Shown piece by piece: positions 45,252-54,876 of a DNA stretch of 64,000 bases; the first letter of the stretch is position 1; every line of letters starts with the position of its first letter. Position numbers and translations under genes: made by a program. The stretch is from SIAQ01 sp963767835. Lineage in GTDB: Bacteria > Planctomycetota > Planctomycetia > Gemmatales > Gemmataceae. The stretch lies in assembly GCA_963767835.1 (NCBI GenBank), contig CAVYFY010000011.1, positions 1-64,000 of the forward strand, given 5' to 3'. The notes beneath the pieces were generated by a model. The model did not search any database, was not told where the DNA came from, and was given only the letters and a program-made list of their open reading frames with translations.

Positions 45252-46892
45252 CTACCGGATCGCGCCCGAGACCTTGTTGCCTGGAGCATCGGCGTCGATA
45301 CGCGTGATCATGACCTCCGTCGTCAGCATCAGGCCGGCGATGCTGGCGGCGTTTTGCAGGGCCGAGCGCGTGACCTTGGTCGGGTCGATGACGCCGGCCT
45401 TGATCATGTCCTCGTACTCGCCGGTCAAGGCGTTGAAGCCAATGTTGAAGCTCTTCTCGCCGCGGATGCGCACCTCGTCGGCGACGACGGCGCCGTCCTG
45501 ACCGGAATTTTCCGCGAGGATACGGACCGGCTTTTCCAGAGCGCGGGCGACGATCTCGGCGCCGGCCTTCTCATCGCCTGGCAGCTTCTTGGCGAGCTCA
45601 TCCACCGTGTCGATGGCGCGAATGAGTGCCACGCCGCCGCCCGGCAAAATGCCCTCCGCCACGGCCGCACGGGTCGCATGCAGGGCATCTTCGACGCGCC
45701 CCTTCTTCTGCTTCATGTCGGCTTCCGTCGCTGCCCCGACGCGGATGATGGCGACGCCGCCGGTCAGCTTGGCCAGGCGTTCGCTGAATTTTTCCTTGTC
45801 GTATTCGCTTTCCGTCTGGTTCATCTGGGCGCGAATCTGATCGATGCGCGTCTTGATGTCTTCCTTCTTGCCCGCACCGTTGACAATGGTGCAGCTTTCC
45901 TTCTCCACGATCACCGTCTTGGCCCGGCCCAGTTGCGTCAGTTCGATGTTCTCGAGCTTCAAGCCAAGATCCTCGCTGATGAACTGGCCCGCGGTCAAGG
46001 TGGCGATATCCTGCATCAGCGCCTTGCGGCGATCGCCGAAGCCCGGCGATTTGACGGCACACACCTGCAGGCCCATGCGCAGCCGATTGACGACCAACGC
46101 CGCAAGGGCTTCGCTTTCGACGTCGTCGGCGATGATCAGCAGCGGCTTGGCGGAGTTGTGGACTTTTTCCAAGAGCGGAATCATGTCGCGCACGCTGGAG
46201 AGCTTCTTCTCATAAAGCAGGATGTAGCAGTCTTCAAGAACGGCCTTCATCTCGGTGGCGTCGGTGATGAAGTAGGGAGAAATATAGCCCTTGTCGAACT
46301 GCATGCCCTCGACGAAATCGAGGCTGGTTTCGGACGTCTTGCCTTCCTCAACGGTGATGACGCCGTCCTGGCCGACCTGCGAGAACGCCTCGGCCATCAT
46401 CTTGCCGATGACCTCATCGCTGTTGGCGCTGATGGTGGCGACATTGGTGAGCATCGCCTCGCCGCCTTTGTCCCACGGCGGAATGCGCTTGGAGTTGGTC
46501 TCGATAAAATCGACGACGGCGTCCACGGCCTTGTCGATGCCACGCTTGACGAGCATGGGATTGGCGCCGGCGGTGATGTTGCGCAGGCCTTCTTGATAGA
46601 TCGAAAGCGCGAGGATGGTCGCGGTGGTGGTGCCGTCGCCGGCGATGTCGCTGGTTTTCTGGGCGACGGCGTTCACCAATTTCGCGCCCATGTTCTCGAA
46701 GGGATCGGGCAGCTCGATTTCCTTGGAGACGGTGACGCCGTCCTTAGTGACGGTGGGTCCGCCGAACGATTTTTCGAGGATGACATTGCGGCCGGTCGGT
46801 CCGAGGGTCGAACCGACGGCCTTGGCGAGCTTTTCAGCGCCCGACAAGAGCTTCTTGCGGGCCTCGTCGGTGTAGAGCAGTTGTTTTGCCAT
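45252..46892 (-). CDS. groL: chaperonin GroEL, copy 1
   Basis: This 546-residue GroEL has the ATP-binding block GDGTTTATIL, TLGPTGRNV and a normal equatorial-intermediate-apical layout. The C-terminus ends DAPGNKVSGAIR and lacks the Gly-Gly-Met tail found in copy 2. AGGAG lies 9 bases before the ATG. It follows groES, from which it is separated by a palindrome. Two groEL genes often divide housekeeping and specialised clients; which is which is not evident. Confidence 0.93.
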   Translation of the reverse strand: MAKQLLYTDEARKKLLSGAEKLAKAVGSTLGPTGRNVILEKSFGGPTVTKDGVTVSKEIELPDPFENMGAKLVNAVAQKTSDIAGDGTTTATILALSIYQEGLRNITAGANPMLVKRGIDKAVDAVVDFIETNSKRIPPWDKGGEAMLTNVATISANSDEVIGKMMAEAFSQVGQDGVITVEEGKTSETSLDFVEGMQFDKGYISPYFITDATEMKAVLEDCYILLYEKKLSSVRDMIPLLEKVHNSAKPLLIIADDVESEALAALVVNRLRMGLQVCAVKSPGFGDRRKALMQDIATLTAGQFISEDLGLKLENIELTQLGRAKTVIVEKESCTIVNGAGKKEDIKTRIDQIRAQMNQTESEYDKEKFSERLAKLTGGVAIIRVGAATEADMKQKKGRVEDALHATRAAVAEGILPGGGVALIRAIDTVDELAKKLPGDEKAGAEIVARALEKPVRILAENSGQDGAVVADEVRIRGEKSFNIGFNALTGEYEDMIKAGVIDPTKVTRSALQNAASIAGLMLTTEVMITRIDADAPGNKVSGAIR

Positions 46893-46920
46893 ATTTTGAA
46901 CTCCTGATTTTGTCCGTCTT

Positions 46921-46990
46921 CGTTTAGCGCTCGCAACATCCCTTGCAGCGGCATGATGACGTTCGCGCGGGATACTCCAAGCGCTAAACG
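46921..46990. repeat. palindrome of the CGTTTAGCGYTCGC family
   Basis: The outer arms CGTTTAGCGC (46921-46930) and GCGCTAAACG (46981-46990) flank a 50-nt loop with partial internal pairing, in the groES-groEL1 spacer. Confidence 0.65.
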
Positions 46991-47003
46991 GGGAGGGTGA
47001 TAG

Positions 47004-47309
47004 TTACTTCACGATTTTCGCCAGGATGTCGCTTTCGCGGAGGATTTTGACTTCCTTGGGGCCAAGCTTGACGTCGTTGCCGGCGTATTTGCCGTAGAGG
47101 ACTTCATCCCCTTTGGCGATGGCGAGGGCGGCGCGTTTGCCGTCGTCGAGCAGCTTGCCGGGGCCGGTCGCGATGACGCGGCCACGCTGCGGTTTTTGCT
47201 TGGCGCTGTCGGGCAGCAAGATGCCGCCGGCGGTCTTCTCCTCCGCTTCGAGCGGCTCGACGACAACGCGATCATCCAGGGGTCGAATCTTGTCTTTGTC
47301 TTTGCTCAT
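47004..47309 (-). CDS. groS: co-chaperonin GroES
   Basis: This 101-residue GroES has IRPLDDRVVVEPLEAEEKT, then GGILLPDSAKQKPQRG (mobile loop and roof), and KGDEVLYGKYAGNDV. The start at 47309 has GGTGGAA just upstream. The N-terminus carries a short DKDK lead. It lies between the two groEL genes and probably serves both. Confidence 0.93.
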   Translation of the reverse strand: MSKDKDKIRPLDDRVVVEPLEAEEKTAGGILLPDSAKQKPQRGRVIATGPGKLLDDGKRAALAIAKGDEVLYGKYAGNDVKLGPKEVKILRESDILAKIVK

Positions 47310-47383
47310 GGTTCCACCTGTTGAGAATAGTGTTCGGGTTTGAAAATCCCCACCAATCGCTCTGCTCACGGTGGGGCTTAGAA

Positions 47384-49087
47384 TTACATCATGCCGCCCA
47401 TGCCGCCCATGCCACCCATTCCGCCCATGCCCATGCCACCCATTCCGCCCATGCCTTCGCCGCCGTGGTGATCGTGATGATCGTCCGGCTTCTCCTTCGA
47501 CGGAATGTCAGCGATTAGCGATTCGGTGGTCAGCAACAGGCAGGCGACCGATGCGCCGTTTTGCAGAGCGGAGCGCGTCACCTTGACCGGATCGACGACG
47601 CCCGCTTTGCGCAGGTCGCAGTATTCGCCGGTCAGGGCGTTGTAGCCGTGGTTCTTTTCCTTGGCCCGGCGAATGTTGTTGACGACGACGGTGCCATCGA
47701 CGCCGGCATTTTCGGCGATGAGCCGGCACGGCATATCGAGGACGTTGGACAGGCAGCGGACGCCGAGCGCTTCATCGGCGTTGTCGAGCTGGAGCTTTTC
47801 GAGCGATTTGCGGGCTTGCAACAGGGCCACGCCGCCGCCGGGGACGATGCCTTCGGCGATGGCGGCGCGGGTGGCGTGCAGCGCGTCTTCATAGAGGGCC
47901 TTGCGTTCCTTCATTTCGGTCTCGGTGGCGGCCCCGACCTTGAGCTGCGCGACGCCGCCGGCCAACTTCGCCAGCCGTTCCTGCAGCTTTTCCACGTCGT
48001 ACTCGCTGTCGGTCCGCTCGATCTCCTTGCGGATCATCTCGCAACGGCCTTCGACGGCCTTCTTGTCGCCGGTCCCTTCCGTCACCGTTGTGTTCTCGGC
48101 ATCGACCTTGACCTTCTTGGCCCGGCCCATGTCGCTCAGCTTGACGTTCTCGAGCTGGATGCCGAGGTCCTTGAAGATCGCCTTGCCGCCGGTCAAAGTG
48201 GCCAGGTCTTCGAGCATGGCTTTGCGGCGATCGCCGTAGCCCGGCGCTTTGACGGCACAAACCTTGAGGATGCCCTTGAGCTTATTGACGACCAACGTCG
48301 CCAGCGCTTCGCCTTCGATATCCTCGGCGATGATGAAGAGCGGCTTGTTTTCCTTGGAAAGCGTTTCCAGCAGCGGGATCAGGCTCTTGATGGTGGAGAT
48401 TTTTTCCTCGTAGATGAGGATGTACGGGTTCTCCATCTCGACGAGCATTTCTTCCTGATTGGTGACGAAGTGCGGCGACAGATAGCCGCGATCGAATTGC
48501 ATGCCCTGGACGACGACGACTTCGGTTTCCGGCGTCTTGCCTTCTTCAACGGTGATGACTCCGTTGGACGCGCCGACCTTTTTCATGGCCTCGGCGAGCT
48601 TGGCGCCGATTTCCTTGTTGTTATTGGAGGCGATGGTGGCGACCTCGGTGATTTCCTTGGCGTCGTTATCGTCGATCTTCTCGGCCATCTTGTGCAACTC
48701 ATCGACGACGCGTTCGACGGCTTTCTGGATACCACGCGTGAGTGCCATCGGATCGGCGCCGGCGGCGATGTTCTTCAGCCCTTCGCGGTAAATCGCCTCG
48801 GCCAGGACGGTCGCGGTGGTGGTGCCATCGCCGGCCACGTCGCTGGTCTTGCTGGCGGCCTCCTTGACGAGCTGGGCCCCCATGTTTTCGTAGGGATCTT
48901 CCAGCTCGATCTCCTCCGCGACGGTGACGCCGTCCTTGGTCACGTTCGGGCTGCCCCAGCCCTTGTCGATGACGGCATTTCGGCCGCGCGGCCCAAGGGT
49001 CGCCGATACAGCCCGGGCCAACTTGCTGACCCCAGCAAGCAGACTTTGACGAGCGTCGTCACTGTAGGAGAGTTGTTTGGCTCCCAT
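47384..49087 (-). CDS. groL: chaperonin GroEL, copy 2 (GGM tail)
   Basis: This 567-residue GroEL has GDGTTTATVL, TLGPRGRNAV and a C-terminal GGM repeat tail (GGMGGMGMGGMGGMGG) preceded by a His/Asp segment (DDHHDHHGGEG). It is first in the block groEL2-groES-groEL1. AAGGAG lies 9 bases before the ATG. No CIRCE operator was found upstream, so HrcA control is not supported by sequence. Confidence 0.93.
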   Translation of the reverse strand: MGAKQLSYSDDARQSLLAGVSKLARAVSATLGPRGRNAVIDKGWGSPNVTKDGVTVAEEIELEDPYENMGAQLVKEAASKTSDVAGDGTTTATVLAEAIYREGLKNIAAGADPMALTRGIQKAVERVVDELHKMAEKIDDNDAKEITEVATIASNNNKEIGAKLAEAMKKVGASNGVITVEEGKTPETEVVVVQGMQFDRGYLSPHFVTNQEEMLVEMENPYILIYEEKISTIKSLIPLLETLSKENKPLFIIAEDIEGEALATLVVNKLKGILKVCAVKAPGYGDRRKAMLEDLATLTGGKAIFKDLGIQLENVKLSDMGRAKKVKVDAENTTVTEGTGDKKAVEGRCEMIRKEIERTDSEYDVEKLQERLAKLAGGVAQLKVGAATETEMKERKALYEDALHATRAAIAEGIVPGGGVALLQARKSLEKLQLDNADEALGVRCLSNVLDMPCRLIAENAGVDGTVVVNNIRRAKEKNHGYNALTGEYCDLRKAGVVDPVKVTRSALQNGASVACLLLTTESLIADIPSKEKPDDHHDHHGGEGMGGMGGMGMGGMGGMGGMGGMM

Positions 49088-49419
49088 CCGCGGATCTCCT
49101 TTCGAATGTCAATCCGATCGATAGCGTTATGCTCAAATCACGATTTTTTCAACGCAAGCTCCGAAAAGGGAATCCCCCTCGGAGGTTGGTGGTTGCAAAG
49201 CAACAGCCGTGCCATGACGTGCCTTTCGCGCAACCATAAATACAATTGCGGCTTACGGCATTGTATGGATTTCGGCGTGCGCGAAGGCAGATGTCAAACT
49301 GGCAGCAAGTAGCCCGAGGTCTGTCAAATTTTGTCAAAGCGAGCGCTGGTTTCGCACGTGGATCGTCGTTATGATGGGATGATTCGGGCGACCAGCAAAC
49401 CCACGGAATGAGGCAACGC

Positions 49420-51951
49420 ATGCGCGGACGATTCACAATTCTCGCGGCGGCGATCCTGGTATTGGCCGGCACGCACGCCCACGCCGTGATCACGGCCAAG
49501 ACGCCGCTCAAGGCCATTGTCGGCTCTTCCACCTACATCCTTGTCGGCAAGGTGGACAAGTATTTTCCCGATAAGCCCGCGATGCTCGTTGTGGTAACTG
49601 AGGACATCAAGGGCAAAGCGCCGTTTCGCCAGCTGCCCGTCAACTGTAAGGTCAAAGACGAAAAGCAATTTAAGGATAACAAGATTGAGCCGCTCTTGAA
49701 ACGCTTCGGCCCGGACATGGAAATCATCATCTTTCTCGCGCCGCGCGATGACGGCTACATCACCTTCGGCTTCGCGAACGGGACATGGTTTCAACTTTCC
49801 GGGACCCAGGTCGAGAAAGACAAGGTCGTTTTCAGCTTGCACTCCGCGGAGCCGTATTTCCGCAAGACGTTCAAGGGGACTACGGCGGAGTTGCACAAAT
49901 TGCTGAAGGATCACGTGCAGAAAAAGGCGGAGCTTCCGCCAGTGGACGACAAGGTCGAGCCCGGCTTCGGCCCGGAATATGAGCCGAAAAAGGGGGCAGC
50001 CAGCCGGGGGCAGTCGGGCGCCATCGCGCGATTGCTGATCGAGCCGCAGCCGGGCGGCGGCCCGCTTTTTGGCGTCATCCCCACGATTGGGATCGGCGCT
50101 CCGCTCGCGATTCTCGCCCTGCTGTTCCCCAGCATTTTTGGCGGCGTCTTTGTCTTGTTTCGCCAATGGCTCGCGTTCATTACGCTCCTGAGCCTCAACA
50201 GCACGCTGCTGATCGTGCACTGGGGTTTCGCCGATGAGTTGCCGCGTGGGAGTTGGTGGAGCACGCCCGCGGCGCTCTGGTTTCTCATGACGATCAGCAC
50301 GTCCGCTTGTGCCATCTGGGCGTGGCGCAGGCAACTCAATGCTCTTTCCGACGGGGCCGACGACGCGCCGGCGCGGACCGAAGTGATGGTGCTTTGCTTC
50401 ATGGCGGCGAGTTGCGTCGTTACCACGCTGGGTCTCTGGCTATGGGAAGGGCAGGTTCGCTGGTCCGATGCGAATTGGACCCTGGTCGTCGTACTGACCG
50501 TTGGCATCCTGGCCGGCACATGCTACCGGATATGGAACCTGTTCCAAAAAACGACGCCGTTCGGCTCGATGCCCCTGGCCACCGAAGGCGTCATCCTCGG
50601 CGCGATGCTCCTTGGGCAAGTCGCGTTGATTCCAGCGATTCTCGGCGGCACTGTCAGCGCGGCCGGCGCTGCCGAGGGGGCGGAGCAGTCCGGCAACCTG
50701 TCGGCGAAAGTCGCCCCGGTGATAACCAAGTGGGTCTACACCGCTCCGGAAAATTATCTGGGCATGTTCGCTTCCTCGCCTGCCGTGGACGGCGATGCGG
50801 TCTACGCCTCGTTTTCCGATGCTCTGAAAAGGGGCACTCTCGTCAAGCTCGATCGCAACACGGGGACGCCGGTGTGGACATTTTCGGGCAAGAAGCCTTC
50901 CTTGCGGCAAATGATCTCGACGCCGTGCGTGGCCGACGGCAAGGTCTATTTCGGCGAGGGCTTTCACGATGATCCCGATTGCCAGGTCTTCTGCGTCGAT
51001 GCGCAGACCGGCAAGGAAGTCTGGCGTTTCAAGACCAACGGGCAGACCGAATCGAGCCCGTGCGTGGTCAACGGCAAAGTCTATATCGGCGCGGGTAACG
51101 ACGGCATCTACTGCCTGGACGCCAAGGACGGCAAGAAAATCTGGCGTTATCCCGACGATGGCATCGGCGCCGTCACGCGGAAAAACTACAACGCCCGCAT
51201 CGAGCGATTCTGCGGCGGCATGGTCGTCATCGGCGATCGCCTCTACTCCGGCACCGGCGTCGATCGAAACGCCGTGGGAGACAAGGGCGAGACCGCCGTC
51301 TTCTGTTTCGAGGCCGCCACCGGCAAGATGATCTGGAAATCCAAGGCGCCGTATCCAGTCTGGTCCACCCCCGTCATCAAGGACGCCATGATTTTCGTCA
51401 CATCGGGCAACGGCGATGTCTTCACCGATGTCGCCCCCCCGGAAGAACCCGGCGGCGCGCTCCAGTGCCTGAATCTCGAGAACGGCAACGAAATCTGGCG
51501 CCGCGCTTTCCCCAACGGCATCATCGAGGCGCCGGCGGTGGACGCCCATCGCATTTACGTCGGCTGCCGCGATCAGCATCTCTATTGCGTGAACCGGGCC
51601 GATGGCAAGGACCGCTGGACCACCCCCTATTTCCTCGGATCGCCGATCATCGGCTCGCCCGTGCTTGACTGCGATCCGGTGTACGAACGCAGCGTCAGCG
51701 TGTTCGTCGCGACCAGCGCCGGCAAAATCTGCTGCATGAACCCGCAGACCGGCGACATGATCTGGCAATTCACCCCCGAGCAGCCCACCGCGATTTCCAC
51801 ATCGCCGCGCCTCGTCGTCACGCGCACCGCCGACGGTTATCGCCGCCGACTCTATTTCGGCTGCGGCTCCGGCGGCGGGCCCGACCCCGCCAATTTGTAC
51901 GACAATCGCCCCGTCTTCTACTGCCTGGAAGACACCATCCGCGTAGAATGA
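49420..51951 (+). CDS. membrane protein fused to PQQ-type beta-propeller
   Basis: This protein of about 843 residues has a signal peptide (FTILAAAILVLAGTHAHA), a 200-residue extracytoplasmic domain and about six membrane segments across 50060-50660 (including LAILALLFPSIFGGVFVLF). A C-terminal propeller of about 400 residues follows with blades such as VFCVDAQTGKEVWRF and LYCVNRADGKDRWTT. ATG 49420 was chosen over 49408 because GAGG lies 6 bases upstream. The stop precedes the PPDK-like gene by 4 bp, so the two are probably co-transcribed. The function is unknown; sensing or electron transfer are possible. Confidence 0.8.
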   Translation: MRGRFTILAAAILVLAGTHAHAVITAKTPLKAIVGSSTYILVGKVDKYFPDKPAMLVVVTEDIKGKAPFRQLPVNCKVKDEKQFKDNKIEPLLKRFGPDMEIIIFLAPRDDGYITFGFANGTWFQLSGTQVEKDKVVFSLHSAEPYFRKTFKGTTAELHKLLKDHVQKKAELPPVDDKVEPGFGPEYEPKKGAASRGQSGAIARLLIEPQPGGGPLFGVIPTIGIGAPLAILALLFPSIFGGVFVLFRQWLAFITLLSLNSTLLIVHWGFADELPRGSWWSTPAALWFLMTISTSACAIWAWRRQLNALSDGADDAPARTEVMVLCFMAASCVVTTLGLWLWEGQVRWSDANWTLVVVLTVGILAGTCYRIWNLFQKTTPFGSMPLATEGVILGAMLLGQVALIPAILGGTVSAAGAAEGAEQSGNLSAKVAPVITKWVYTAPENYLGMFASSPAVDGDAVYASFSDALKRGTLVKLDRNTGTPVWTFSGKKPSLRQMISTPCVADGKVYFGEGFHDDPDCQVFCVDAQTGKEVWRFKTNGQTESSPCVVNGKVYIGAGNDGIYCLDAKDGKKIWRYPDDGIGAVTRKNYNARIERFCGGMVVIGDRLYSGTGVDRNAVGDKGETAVFCFEAATGKMIWKSKAPYPVWSTPVIKDAMIFVTSGNGDVFTDVAPPEEPGGALQCLNLENGNEIWRRAFPNGIIEAPAVDAHRIYVGCRDQHLYCVNRADGKDRWTTPYFLGSPIIGSPVLDCDPVYERSVSVFVATSAGKICCMNPQTGDMIWQFTPEQPTAISTSPRLVVTRTADGYRRRLYFGCGSGGGPDPANLYDNRPVFYCLEDTIRVE

Positions 51952-51955
51952 GCCG

Positions 51956-54851
51956 ATGACCCAACGCTGGATCTATTTCTTCGGCAACGGCCACGCGGAC
52001 GCCAACGGCGATTGCAAGCACCTCATCGGCGGCAAGGGGGCGAGCCTCGCGGACATGACCCGCGCCGGCCTCAATGTGCCGCCCGGCTTCACCATCTCCA
52101 CCGAATGCTGCGACTACTTCTATCGCAACAATCAACGCTGGCCCGATGACCTTGAGGCCGAGCTGCGTGCCAACCTCGATCGGCTCGAAAAGCTGGCCGG
52201 GCGCTCGTTCGGCGTAGGCGGCCAGCCGCTCTTGGTCGCGGTGCGCTCCGGGGCAGCCCAGTCGATGCCCGGCATGATGGACACCATCCTCAATGTCGGC
52301 CTCAATCCCGCCTGCGTCGCCGCCATGGCCGAGCGCACCGGCAATGCACGAGGCGCCTGGGAAGCGTATTTGCACTTCATCCGGATGTACGCTGACACCG
52401 TCGGCGGCATCGGGGACGATGCGATCGAAAACTGCATGCAAATGTTCCGCGCGGAACATTCCGCTCCGCCGCCCAGGGCGGCGGCTTGGGATGATGCCGA
52501 ACTCGACGCCGCCGCACTTGAGAAACTCTGCGGCCGCCTGCGCGATTTCCATGCCGAGAAGATCGGCGTCGAATTCCCGACGCATCCGTGGGCCATGCTC
52601 TACGCCAGCATCAATGCCGTCTTCGGTTCCTGGAACAGCGATCGCGCCATCACCTATCGCAAGCATCACAAGATCGACGGCCTTCTAGGCACCGCCGTCA
52701 ACGTGCAGATGATGTGCCCGTCGGAAGTCTCCGGCGTCATGTTCACCGCCAACCCGGTGAGCCAGGCGGCCGAGATCATCATCGAATCGGCTTACGGCCT
52801 GGGGGAAGCGATCGTGCTCGGCAAGGTCACGCCGGATCGCTTTGTGCTCGACAAGAATTCCCTCGCGCTCAAGGAATCGGTGATCTCGCGCAAGGAAACG
52901 CGCGTCGCCACGCTGGCGGAGGATGGCCGAGGACAAACCGGGGCGATGGACGCCGCCTCGCTGTCGGGCGAGCAAGTACGACACCTTGGCCCAGCTCGGG
53001 CAGCGTGTCGAGGCGTATTTCGGCCATCCCTGCGACATCGAATGGGCGCTGTCCCACGGCGATTTCTTCCTGCTGCAAACGCGGGCGATCAAGTTCAAGA
53101 CGGCGGGGCCCAGCATCGACCCGGCCGAGCTTGCGAAGGTTCGGCAAGAGGAAATCGCGGCGCTCAAAGCGATGGCCGAGCCCGCGGGGACGGTGTGGAG
53201 CCGATTCAATCTTGCGGAGATTCTTCCCGAGCCGACGCCGATGACCTGGGCCATCGTGCGACAATTCATGTCGGGCCGCGGCGGGTTCGGGCAAATGTAT
53301 CGCGATCTCGGCTTCGATCCCGATCCAGCCCTCGATGACATCGGCATGTTCGATCTGATCTGCGGCCGGCCCTATTGCAATCTGAGCCGGGAGCCGCGGA
53401 TGCAGTATCAGAATCTGCCGTTCGAGCATCGCTTCGATCTGCTCAAGAAGAATCCGAGCCTGGCCCTGTATCCGCAGGCGACGTTCAATCCGCGCCGGGC
53501 CGGGATGACGTTTTTCGTCAAGGTTCCGTTGCTCTTCTTCAAGATGTGGTGGTCGCAGGTCAAGCAGAAGCAATTGATCGAAAGCTTCGCGGACGATTTC
53601 ACGAAGATCGTGTTGCCGAATTATCTGGCCGAGATCGACAAGGCGCGCAAGGAAGACTGGAGCAAGCTGTCGAGCAAGGAAGTGCTCCAGCGCATGCACG
53701 AATGGATTCAGCTCACGCTGTTCGACTTCGCCCGGCACAGCTTGAAGCCGACGGCGCTGGCGGCGCTGGTGCTCGGCAATCTCGAACGGGCCTTCGCGGC
53801 CCGCCTTAAGCCGACGAACGTCCCTCCCGCGGAGGCGACGGCCGTCGGCATGCAAAAAGCCCAGGCAGCCTTGCGCGAGCTGGTCATGGGCGTGCATCCC
53901 GATATCGAGACCGATCTGCCCGCCGCAATCCGGGCCCTGAGCGAACGCCGGCTGTCCCGCGCGGCTTTCCTCGAACGCTTCGGCCATCGCGGCAGCCAGG
54001 AGATGGAGCTGGCCCGCCCACGCTGGTCGGAGGATCACGCGTCCCTCGATCCGCTGATCGTTTCCGAGCCGCGCCCGTCAGGAAGCGGGACAGGTTCAAT
54101 TCCGCTTCCTGACGGGCGCGGCTCGGAACGGGACGATGCCTGGCAGCTCGCCTGGTTGAAGCTCGCGGACGAATCGAAGCTGTTGCCCAGCCAGCGCCCC
54201 GCCGTCGAAGCGGAATTGCGTCGGCTGCAATTGTACATGGGTCTGCGCGAGACCGCCAAGCATCACCTGTTACGCGGCTACGCCCTGATCCGCCGGGCCC
54301 TGGTCGAGCTGGATCGGCGCTACGGACTCGGCGGCGAAATCTTCTTCTTGACGCTGGACGACTTGCCGGAGCTGGTGAAGCTGGCCGAGGGAAAGGCGCC
54401 GGCGATGTTCTTCGAGCGGATCGAAAAGAGCAAACGGCGTCGCCAGATCGCGCTGAGCCTGCCGTTGCCGACCGTCATTTTCAGCGACGATCTGGAGGCA
54501 GTGGGGCGCGAGTTGTCGCACGAATCGGGCAGCGTGATGCAGGGAGTGCCATTGTCGGCGGGGGTGGTCGAGGCGCCGGCGTGGGTTCTCCAGGATGTCG
54601 CCGGCGCTCGCATGCCGCACGAGCCGTACATTCTCGTGTGCCCATCGACCGATCCGGCCTGGATGCCGTTGTTCGTGCAAGCGCGCGGCCTGGTGATGGA
54701 AACCGGCGGCATGCTCTCGCACGGTGCGATCGTGGCCCGCGAGTTCGGCTTGCCGGCGGTGGCAGGCATCGCCGACGTGCATCGCCGCATCAAGACGGGG
54801 CAGCGGCTGCGCATCGACGGGGCGACGGGGCTGGTGAATATGCTGGAATAG
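51956..54851 (+). CDS. PPDK/PEP-synthase-like phosphotransferase without C-terminal barrel, one frameshift
   Basis: The N-terminus matches the ATP-binding part of pyruvate phosphate dikinase (HLIGGKGASLADMTRAG, then RSGAAQSMPGMMDTI, GVMFTANPVSQ). The C-terminus ends with the phosphohistidine domain GGMLSHGAIVAREFG. The PEP/pyruvate-binding TIM barrel is missing, as in rifampicin phosphotransferase-like enzymes. The middle region (about 53050-54060) has no recognised domain. The frame breaks near 52960; the joined protein is about 965 residues. An in-frame palindrome (54063-54127) adds about 22 residues. It sits 4 bp after the membrane/propeller gene. Confidence 0.8.
54063..54127. repeat. palindrome inserted in frame in the PPDK-like gene
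   Basis: Arms TCCGAGCCGCGCCCGTCAGG (54063 onward, 26 bp) and CCTGACGGGCGCGGCTCGGA (ending 54127) are perfect inverted copies around a 13-nt loop. The frame stays open, encoding SEPRPSGSGTG and PLPDGRGSER. The region is Pro/Gly/Ser-rich and looks like a surface loop. Confidence 0.85.
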
Positions 54852-54876
54852 AGAATCTACGCGGGCTGATCCGATG

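Noticed and set aside
45354..46907. Long open frame (517 residues) antisense to groEL1
   Set aside because: It is the complement of a conserved gene in GC-rich DNA, with no recognisable motif. The similar 583-residue frame opposite groEL2 was rejected for the same reason.
46921..46990. CIRCE-like operator before groEL1
   Set aside because: The arms read TTTAGCGC and GCGCTAAA with a long loop, not TTAGCACTC-N9-GAGTGCTAA. The same motif occurs beside unrelated genes, so it is a dispersed palindrome.
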